From Streptomyces sp. NBC_00353 (GTDB lineage: Bacteria; Actinomycetota; Actinomycetes; Streptomycetales; Streptomycetaceae), in NCBI RefSeq assembly GCF_036108815.1, contig NZ_CP107985.1, positions 4,774,001-4,838,000 on the forward strand: a stretch of DNA of 64,000 bases, written 5' to 3'. The translations under genes were made by a program, and so were the position numbers. Positions 58,516 through 64,000 of this stretch are shown in pieces. Every line of letters starts with the position of its first letter. Within the stretch, counting starts at the first letter, position 1. The notes under the pieces are model-generated. The model was not told the origin of the DNA, ran no database searches, and saw only the letters and a program-made list of their open reading frames with translations.

Positions 58516-59111
58516 ATGTCCTGGCACCCCCTTCTGATCCTCGATCACCGCTCGATCACCGTGCGGTCACGTCACGCAGACTATCGAACCTTTATTCGAA
58601 CAACGGGTTCCGGCTCGCAACACCCCTCGTTCGAGTGACAGCCCCCAAGGATTGACGTCGGCCCCGGCGGGGAGATCTTCTTCGGGAGGCGGACCACTCG
58701 GGGATGAGGGCCCGCGGGGACCGACCTTGAGAGCTCGGGGCTCCAGGTCGGAACAGGGGAGGACAGGCCCCGGCGCCGCGCGGCGCCGGGGCCCTCCCAC
58801 GTCAGAGGGGCGTGCGAGGCGGTCTGCGCCGGAGCGCGGTCGACCGGGGCGAGCAGGCCTGCGGACGCCGGAGTGCGCGCGGGCGGGGCGGGCCGGCTGG
58901 ACGCAGTCACGGGGGCGGCCGGGCTCGTGGCAGTCACATTCTGGTGCACATGCCAGTACGACGGGCGCATCTCCTGCTCCCTCCCCGACCGCGTGGCCAA
59001 GCGGCCGCCACTCTCAGGTATGCCTCAGCCACAGCCTGGCACGCGATCCGCCCGAGCGCTGCAATTCCGGACGGAAAAACGGAAAGCGGACGTTACGCTT
59101 CGGTATCTCGG
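58516..59111. other. 600-bp region between the hydrolase and dmdR1 genes
   Basis: No convincing protein gene on either strand. Two long frames on the + strand enter from here and run antisense through dmdR1. A 28-bp perfect palindrome at 58766-58793 is the main feature. Confidence 0.55.
58766..58793. terminator. 28-bp perfect palindrome, probable dmdR1 terminator
   Basis: Arms GGCCCCGGCGCCGC and its complement, about 320 bases downstream of the dmdR1 stop. Very stable; no T-tract. Confidence 0.55.
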
Positions 59112-59804
59112 TCAGCGCTTGGCGACGAAGACGTGCGAAGCGACCTCGGCGTCCAGCTCCGCCGCCTCGCCACTGCTGCCGACCAGCACCCCGCCGGGCG
59201 ACTGGGTCACGCTGACCACGGAGCCGGGCTGCACGCCCGCCCGCCGCAACGTATACATCAGCTGGGCGTCCGTCTGGATCGGCTCACCGATCCTCCGCAC
59301 CACCACGGTCTTGCCCTCGGCTCCCGGGTCGAGTTCCGACAGGCTGACCATGTCCGCGTTCAGGAACGGGTCGGCCTCGGCCTTCTCACCCAGCTCCTCC
59401 AGGCCCGGGATCGGATTCCCGTACGGAGACTCCGTCGGGTGCCGCAGCAACTCCAGCACCCGGCGCTCCACGGCCTCGCTCATCACGTGCTCCCAGCGGC
59501 AGGCCTCGGCGTGCACCTGCTCCCACTCCAGGCCGATCACGTCGACGAGCAGGCACTCGGCGAGCCGGTGCTTGCGCATCACCCGCGTCGCCAGCCGGCG
59601 GCCCTCCTCCGTCAGCTCCAGATGCCGGTCGCCCGCGACCTGCACCAGCCCGTCGCGCTCCATGCGCGCCACCGTCTGGCTGACCGTCGGACCGCTCTGG
59701 TCCAGCCGCTCCGCGATCCGGGCGCGCATGGGGACGACGCCTTCCTCTTCGAGTTCGAGGATGGTGCGGAGATACATCTCCGTTGTGTCGATCAGTCCGG
59801 ACAT
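59112..59804 (-). CDS. dmdR1: DtxR-family iron-dependent repressor (DmdR1)
   Basis: 230 residues, the DmdR1 length. The N-terminal winged helix (MSGLIDTTEMYLRTILELEEEGVVPMRARIAERLDQSGPTVSQTVARMERDGLV, 1-54) is followed by the dimerisation/metal domain with RHLELTEEGRRLATRVMRKHRLAECLLVDVIGLEWEQVHAEACRWEHVMSEAVERRV, including the Cys/Glu/His metal ligands. A C-terminal SH3-like domain starts at about 150. It represses iron acquisition genes in the Fe(II) state. S. coelicolor dmdR1 overlaps an antiparallel gene, adm; long antisense frames occur here too. Start ATG 59804. Confidence 0.9.
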   Translation of the reverse strand: MSGLIDTTEMYLRTILELEEEGVVPMRARIAERLDQSGPTVSQTVARMERDGLVQVAGDRHLELTEEGRRLATRVMRKHRLAECLLVDVIGLEWEQVHAEACRWEHVMSEAVERRVLELLRHPTESPYGNPIPGLEELGEKAEADPFLNADMVSLSELDPGAEGKTVVVRRIGEPIQTDAQLMYTLRRAGVQPGSVVSVTQSPGGVLVGSSGEAAELDAEVASHVFVAKR

Positions 59805-59939
59805 TCGTGCCCCTCGATGCTGTGACATGAAAAACGCCGTCAACGCCATGCGCTGGCCCTCAGCCAATTCTGACGCATACCTCCGACAACCGTGCCGCGC
59901 CGACCGAACCCTGGACCGCGCGTGCGGGCCCGAGCGGTA

Positions 59940-59969
59940 TTGACAGGTCACTGGTCCAGACCGCAACGT
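59940..59969 (+). promoter_or_regulatory. Promoter with DasR-like (dre) operator for the SIS gene
   Basis: TTGACA at 59940-59945 and a weak CAACGT at 59964-59969 (18-bp spacing) flank ACTGGTCCAGACCGCA (59950-59965). The core GGTCCAGACC differs from the DasR consensus GGTCTAGACC at one base. DasR is the GntR-type repressor of N-acetylglucosamine metabolism. A site inside the promoter of a phosphosugar-binding protein gene fits that regulon. Confidence 0.6.
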
Positions 59970-60024
59970 GATCCGCGGCACGGACACCCCACGGTCACCC
60001 ACCCCCGCCGAAAGGGCCTCCTCG

Positions 60025-60780
60025 ATGAGCGACAGCAAGCTGGCCGGTCAGTTCCTCGACGCAGCGATCGGCCTGCTGGAGCGCGTACGCGACGAGGAGT
60101 CCGGCAACATCGCGGCCGCCGGGGCCGCGATCGCCGACACCGTCGCGGCCGGCGGCCGGCTCTTCGCGTTCGGCGCCGGCCACTCGTCGCTCGCCGCCCA
60201 GGACGTCGTCTACCGGGCCGGCGGTCTGGCCCTGATGAACCTTCTCGCCGTGCCCGGCACGCTCGGCGTCGACGTGATGCCCGCGACGCTCGGCTCGGCG
60301 CTGGAGCGGGTCGACGGTCTGGCCGGCGCCGTGCTGGACTCCAGCCCGGCGAGCGCGGGCGACCTGCTCGTGATCATCTCGCTCTCCGGGCGCAACGCGC
60401 TGCCTGTCGAGATGGCGCGGGACGCCCGCGCGCTCGGACTGACGGTCGTCGGCGTCACCTCGGTGGCGTACGCGGACGCGACACGGTCGCGGCACAGCTC
60501 CGGCGGATTCCTGCGGGACCACTGCGACATCGTCGTCGACAGCAAGATCGCGATCGGTGACGCGGAGCTGACCGCGAAGGGCATCGAGGCACCGTTCGCC
60601 CCCGCCTCGACGGTGGTCACCAGTGCGCTGATGCAGGCGATGATGGCGGCGGCCGCGGAACGGCTGGTGGAGCGGGGGATCGAGCCGCCGCTGCTGCGGT
60701 CCGGAAACGTCGACGGCGGCCACGAGTGGAACGGACGCGTGATGACGGAGTACGCGGACCGGATCTTCTACCGGCAGTAG
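60025..60780 (+). CDS. SIS-domain phosphosugar-binding protein
   Basis: 251 residues. The SIS fold is in RLFAFGAGHSSLAAQDVVYRAGG (near 46-68, with GAGHSS for sugar phosphate) and DLLVIISLSGRNALPVEMARDARALGLTVVGVTS (near 113-146, with the SGRN loop). It resembles isomerase or etherase-like proteins acting on amino-sugar phosphates (a GmhA/MurQ-like neighbourhood). AAAGGG precedes the ATG. Divergent from dmdR1, with a DasR-like site in its promoter. Confidence 0.82.
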   Translation: MSDSKLAGQFLDAAIGLLERVRDEESGNIAAAGAAIADTVAAGGRLFAFGAGHSSLAAQDVVYRAGGLALMNLLAVPGTLGVDVMPATLGSALERVDGLAGAVLDSSPASAGDLLVIISLSGRNALPVEMARDARALGLTVVGVTSVAYADATRSRHSSGGFLRDHCDIVVDSKIAIGDAELTAKGIEAPFAPASTVVTSALMQAMMAAAAERLVERGIEPPLLRSGNVDGGHEWNGRVMTEYADRIFYRQ

Positions 60781-60785
60781 AGGAA

Positions 60786-60819
60786 CCGGCGCCCGGCACA
60801 CACCCGCGCTCGGCGCCGG
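60786..60819. terminator. Probable terminator between SIS and PAS genes
   Basis: CCGGCGCC (60786-60793) pairs with GGCGCCGG (60812-60819) across an 18-nt loop between convergent genes. Moderate stability. Confidence 0.45.
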
Positions 60820-60914
60820 AGCACCTCCGCCGGTGGGATCCGCGACGCCCGCCAGGCCGGGCAGAAACCGCCGGCAGACCGTCGCGGGCGATTTCGCCCC
60901 CGGCCGCACCGGCC

Positions 60915-62249
60915 TCAGCCGCCCAGCACCTGCGCCAGGTCCACCGCACCCGCCACCCGGACCGCAACGCTCTCCGCATACGCCGCGTCCGGGCGCTCGA
61001 AGGCCGTGCGATGGGCCGCCCGCAGGAACGTCACCACACCCAGCGTCCGGCCCCGGCTGCGCATCACGGCGCACAGAGCGTGCACCGAACCCTTCGGCCA
61101 CTGGCGCTCATCCGCCCAAGCCCCCGCACCCGGACCGGCACTCGACCGGACCGAACCCGTCCGGTCCACCGCCTGCAGCGCCGGATGCCCCGGCGCGTAC
61201 CGCAGGGGAAGGCCGCCACCGGCCACCGGCAGACACGGACCCGGAGCATCGGCCGGCGTCGCCGCCGCCCGCACCAGCCGCTCCCCCACCAGCACATCGA
61301 TCAGCACATGGTCGGCGAAGCCCGCGAGCGCGAAATCCAGATACGACGTCGCCGCCTCCATCGGGTCCTCGCACTCGGCCGCCGACCGGCACGCCCGGTA
61401 CAGCTGATTCGACCGGAACCGCACCCGGTCCGCCTCCTGCGCCGCCAGCTTCTCCGCCGTCACATCCTGGAACAGCCAGCCGACCCCCAACGGCACCGGC
61501 TCCTCCGCGAGCGGCGACGCCAGCTGCAGAAACCCGCTGCGCCAGCAGCGCCGCCGGTCCCCGTCCGCCGTCCGCAGCGTCACCCACAGCTCGGTGGGCG
61601 CGGGCGGCTGCCCCTCGGCCAGGACATGCTGCAGCGCGCCCTCCAACTCCTCCACCCCCTGCACGACCAACTCGGCGAGCGGACGCCCCAGAAGCGTCGT
61701 ACGGCCACCGCCCAGCGCCCGCGCCGCACACGCGTTGACGACCGTCGGCCGCAGATCCACATCGACGAGGACCACACCCCACGACGCGTCCTCGAACAGC
61801 GCCTCACTCAGCGCGATCGACCGCTCCAGATCGATCTGCGCATGCACCTCGCTGAACGCGCAGTAAACCCCGGCCGGCTTCCCGTCCGCACCCCGCACCC
61901 CGGCCGACTGCATCCGCACGAGGACCCGCCCGCCGTCCTTGCGCAGCAACGCGAACTCATGCACCTGACGCCCCGGCGCATCCATGGCCGCCATCAGCCG
62001 CCCCTGCACCTCACCCACGTCCGCACTGCGCACCGCCCACCCCGCGAACCCGGGCCGCCCCACGGCCTCCTCGGCAGACCAGCCGAGAATCCGCTCCGCC
62101 TCACGGTTCCAGTGCGTGACCGTGCCGTCCGCGCCGAACGCACAGAGCGCCGCGTCCATCCCGTCGAGCAACGCCGCAAGCAGCTCCGACCCGGGGATCG
62201 GGTCGGGGCCGAGGGCATCAGTGGTTCCACTGGTCGTGGAAGCGCTCAT
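60915..62249 (-). CDS. PAS-PAS-GAF signalling protein without output domain
   Basis: 444 residues from ATG 62249 (GGGGG upstream). The first PAS domain (about 20-145) shows LDGMDAALCAFGADGTVTHWNREAERILGWSAEEAVGRP. The second (about 150-280) shows SEALFEDASWGVVLVDVDLRPTVVNACAARALGG. A GAF-like domain (about 290-440) ends ALCAVMRSRGRTLGVVTFLRAAHRTAFERPDAAYAESVAVRVAGAVDLAQ. Relatives in streptomycetes often end with a PP2C/SpoIIE phosphatase; none is present here, so it may act by protein-protein contact. Confidence 0.82.
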   Translation of the reverse strand: MSASTTSGTTDALGPDPIPGSELLAALLDGMDAALCAFGADGTVTHWNREAERILGWSAEEAVGRPGFAGWAVRSADVGEVQGRLMAAMDAPGRQVHEFALLRKDGGRVLVRMQSAGVRGADGKPAGVYCAFSEVHAQIDLERSIALSEALFEDASWGVVLVDVDLRPTVVNACAARALGGGRTTLLGRPLAELVVQGVEELEGALQHVLAEGQPPAPTELWVTLRTADGDRRRCWRSGFLQLASPLAEEPVPLGVGWLFQDVTAEKLAAQEADRVRFRSNQLYRACRSAAECEDPMEAATSYLDFALAGFADHVLIDVLVGERLVRAAATPADAPGPCLPVAGGGLPLRYAPGHPALQAVDRTGSVRSSAGPGAGAWADERQWPKGSVHALCAVMRSRGRTLGVVTFLRAAHRTAFERPDAAYAESVAVRVAGAVDLAQVLGG

Positions 62250-62369
62250 CCCGGACCCCCTGCAGGACGTGTCCGCCATTGCCGCACGTCAGACCATTGA
62301 ACTCGAACGTGACCCAGCACACATCGGCTTTCCGGAAAATCGGGACCTTCCGATCCTTCGGTAATTCGG

Positions 62370-62398
62370 TTGTGCGGTTCCGGCGGCGTTCCTAGGGT
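62370..62398 (+). promoter_or_regulatory. Promoter of the leader-peptide RNA
   Basis: TTGTGC (62370-62375) and TAGGGT (62393-62398) are spaced by 17 bp. The predicted start is near 62405, about 27 nt before a 12-codon ORF. Confidence 0.6.
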
Positions 62399-62404
62399 GT
62401 GCCG

Positions 62405-62600
62405 TACACGCTGAAAGGAGGTGATCCGGAAGTGCAGTCTTCTCGGACTCGTGAGGTGACTGCGGGCTGACGCCCGTTGTCGCGCTCTTGCAGTGCAGGC
62501 CGGTCGCCGGCCAATCCCAAGCAGTCACCGACCCGCAGGCTCGCCGGTAAGTCCGGCCGGCCCCTCCGCAAGGAGGGACCAGAGCCTGCGGGTTTCTGCG
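62405..62600 (+). ncRNA. Structured leader-peptide RNA (attenuator or sRNA)
   Basis: A predicted transcript of about 195 nt. It begins with a 15-nt perfect complement to the 16S rRNA 3' end (62413-62427) and a 12-codon ORF. Hairpins follow: 62498-62512 (GGCCGG-TCG-CCGGCC), and a closing 11-bp stem CCCGCAGGCTC (62532-62542) with 62582-62592. That stem encloses GCCGG-TAAGT-CCGGC (62543-62557) and CCCTCC-GCAA-GGAGGG (62562-62577, GNRA tetraloop). TTTCTG follows the stem. The only gene downstream is pdxH on the opposite strand, so the unit ends in its own terminator. Folding was judged by eye. Confidence 0.6.
62432..62470 (+). CDS. 12-residue leader peptide MQSSRTREVTAG
   Basis: GTG start 10 bases after the GGAGG core of an unusually long ribosome-binding site. 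The last five codons overlap GGTGACTGC (62455-62463), which can pair with GCAGTCACC at 62521-62529. CTGCGGG (62460... to 62466) is also complementary to the 5' arm of the terminator-like stem. Ser and Arg codons dominate the first half. A regulatory rather than structural product is inferred. Confidence 0.55.
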   Translation: MQSSRTREVTAG

Positions 62601-62617
62601 TGTGCGGGGCCGCCCGG

Positions 62618-63292
62618 TCACGGGGAGAGGCGCTCCACCCGCCAGTCGTCGCCCTCGCGTACGTATCGCAGCCGGTCGTGCAGCCGGTTCTCGTGGCCCT
62701 GCCAGAACTCGATGGTCTCCGGTACGACGCGGAAGCCGCCCCACTGCGGGGGTGCGGGGATGCGTACGCCCTCGGGGTAGCGGGCCGCCAGTTCCTCGTA
62801 CCGGTCGATGAGCTCCTGGCGGGAGCCGATCACGGCCGACTGTTCGCTCGCCCAGGCGCCCAACTGGGAGCCGTGGGGGCGGGTGCGGAAGTAGGCGACC
62901 GTCTCCTCGCGGGCGATGCGGGCCGCGATGCCGGTGACGACGACCTGGCGGGCCAGCGGGTGCCAGGGGAAGAGCAGCGAGACGTACGGGTTGGCGTCCA
63001 GTTCGCGGCCCTTGCGGGAGTTGTAGTTGGTGAAGAAGACGAAGCCCCGGGCGTCGTACTTCTTCAGCAGCACCGTGCGGGAGGACGGGCGGCCGTCGGG
63101 AGTGGCGGTGGAGACCACCATGGCGTTCGGCTCGTAGACCATTCCACCTGCGGCGATCTGCCGGAACCAGTGGGCGAACTGCTGCATGGGGTCGGCGTCG
63201 AGCGTGTCCTCGGTGAAGGCCTCGGAGCGGTACTGCTCGCGCATCGCGGCCGGATCGGTGGTGGAATCGGAAGGGGAATCTGCGGTGGGCAC
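62618..63292 (-). CDS. pdxH: Pyridoxamine 5'-phosphate oxidase
   Basis: 224 residues from GTG 63292 (AGGA upstream). PdxH features are MREQYRSEAFTEDTLDADPMQQFAHWF, NAMVVSTATPDGRPSSRTVLLKKYDARGFVFFTNYNSRKGRELDANPYVSLLFPW and the C-terminal FWQGHENRLHDRLRY..WRVERLSP, which carries the conserved RL.DR and RLxP elements. It uses FMN and O2 to oxidise PNP/PMP to pyridoxal phosphate. Divergent from the citrate synthase gene. The structured RNA lies just past its stop in the opposite orientation. Confidence 0.92.
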   Translation of the reverse strand: MPTADSPSDSTTDPAAMREQYRSEAFTEDTLDADPMQQFAHWFRQIAAGGMVYEPNAMVVSTATPDGRPSSRTVLLKKYDARGFVFFTNYNSRKGRELDANPYVSLLFPWHPLARQVVVTGIAARIAREETVAYFRTRPHGSQLGAWASEQSAVIGSRQELIDRYEELAARYPEGVRIPAPPQWGGFRVVPETIEFWQGHENRLHDRLRYVREGDDWRVERLSP

Positions 63293-63468
63293 GGGGTCAT
63301 CCTGCCGCAGCGGCCCAGTTTGCCCGGCGAGGAGGGGTGTCAACCGCGCATCGGTAATGCCGGGGGCTGTGCGGGATGTCACGCTTCCCCGCGTCGTGGG
63401 AACCCGCCAATATCTTGGGGCAGGCCAGTGTGGCCTCCGTACAGCCGCCGATTCGAGGGAGCCGCATG

Positions 63469-64000
63469 ATGTCCGACTTCGTACCCGGGCTCGAGGGAGT
63501 CATCGCGTTCGAGACGGAGATCGCCGAACCCGACAAGGAGGGCGGTTCGCTCCGCTACCGCGGGGTCGACATCGAGGATCTCGTCGGTCATGTGTCGTTC
63601 GGGAACGTGTGGGGTCTGCTGGTCGACGGGGCGTTCAACCCCGGTCTGCCGCCCGCCGAGCCGTTCCCGATCCCGGTGCACTCGGGTGACATCCGGGTCG
63701 ATGTGCAGTCCGCGCTGGCGATGCTGGCGCCGGTGTGGGGTCTGAAGCCGCTGCTCGACATCGACGAGGAGACCGCGCGCAACGACCTGGCGCGGGCCGC
63801 CGTGATGGCGCTGTCGTACGTCGCCCAGTCGGCGCGCGGGCAGGGGCTGCCGATGGTTCCGCAGAGCGAGATCGACAAGGCGCAGTCCGTCGTCGAGCGG
63901 TTCATGATCCGTTGGCGCGGGGAGCCGGATCCGAAGCATGTGAAGGCCGTCGACGCGTACTGGACGTCGGCCGCCGAGCACGGCATGAACGCGTCCACGT
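63469..64000 (+). CDS. Citrate synthase-type enzyme (5' part, truncated by the window)
   Basis: The first 177 codons are visible and the frame is open to the edge. MSDFVPGLEGVIAFETEIAEPDKEGGSLRYRGVDIEDLVGHVSFGNVWGLLVDG matches the N-terminus of the short citrate/2-methylcitrate synthase family. HxMNAS (AAEHGMNAST at the edge) holds the first active-site His. It condenses oxaloacetate with acetyl-CoA, or a homologous reaction. ATGs at 63466 and 63469 share the GAGGGA ribosome-binding site. Confidence 0.87.
   Translation, partial: MSDFVPGLEGVIAFETEIAEPDKEGGSLRYRGVDIEDLVGHVSFGNVWGLLVDGAFNPGLPPAEPFPIPVHSGDIRVDVQSALAMLAPVWGLKPLLDIDEETARNDLARAAVMALSYVAQSARGQGLPMVPQSEIDKAQSVVERFMIRWRGEPDPKHVKAVDAYWTSAAEHGMNAST

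Noticed and set aside
58581..59000. 139-codon minus-strand frame downstream of dmdR1
   Set aside because: It contains the 28-bp terminator palindrome and low-complexity Pro/Ala/Arg sequence with no domain.
1..64000. CRISPR arrays, tRNA/rRNA genes, insertion sequences, prophage or attachment sites
   Set aside because: No regularly spaced repeats, cloverleaf or rRNA sequence, transposase, integrase or phage structural gene was recognised. The repeats found lie inside genes or form terminators.

Overview
The window is very high in G+C, has strong third-position GC bias, and carries typical streptomycete genes: an afsR/afsS/afsK regulatory locus, a dmdR1-type iron repressor, a DasR-like operator and STAS/HATPase/ECF regulators. 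It is almost certainly chromosomal DNA of a Streptomyces or close relative. From recalled S. coelicolor gene order (about SCO4388 to SCO4426), the housekeeping genes look collinear with that genome. No tRNA, rRNA, CRISPR array, prophage or insertion sequence was recognised.

Layout. 0-14.7 kb: afsR, afsS, an afsK-type kinase, a KbpA-like glyoxalase-fold protein and a TetR regulator. Between afsS and afsK lie a VapBC-like toxin-antitoxin pair, an acyl-CoA synthetase, a thiolase-like/DUF35 pair and a crotonase. 14.8-22.5 kb: a nitroreductase, an acyl-CoA dehydrogenase and a second thiolase-like gene. A core block of DUF805, flavin oxidase, htpX, pspAB and DUF1707 genes follows, then a DUF35/DoxX operon. 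22.6-26 kb: a flavin monooxygenase and a secreted beta-propeller protein. 26-44.8 kb: the main catabolic region, with an NDP-forming acyl-CoA synthetase, crotonase, flavin reductase, two MFS transporters, a GlxA-type regulator, alcohol dehydrogenase, three acyl-CoA dehydrogenases, an SDR, a cyclase-family hydrolase, an amidohydrolase and a second AMP-forming acyl-CoA synthetase. 44.9-64 kb: mostly core genes (EF-hand protein, STAS protein, ECF sigma/anti-sigma pair, purU, lipoprotein, XRE-TPR regulator, primase-like protein, ABC exporter, alpha/beta hydrolase, dmdR1, SIS protein, PAS-GAF protein, pdxH and the start of a citrate synthase).

How it fits together. Eleven copies of a 15-bp palindrome (consensus CTGACGNNNCGTCAG) sit just upstream of the CoA-ester catabolic genes, spread over 43 kb and interleaved with core genes. 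They mark one dispersed regulon. Its enzymes (CoA ligases, steroid-type acyl-CoA dehydrogenases, crotonases, SDR, thiolase-like proteins with DUF35 partners, ring-hydrolase-like enzymes, flavin reductase) suggest aerobic breakdown of a cyclic or branched carboxylic acid. The substrate cannot be read from the sequence. A separate find is a compact + strand transcription unit at 62.37-62.60 kb. It has a good promoter, a 15-nt match to the 16S rRNA 3' tail, a 12-codon ORF and a multi-hairpin terminator-like structure.
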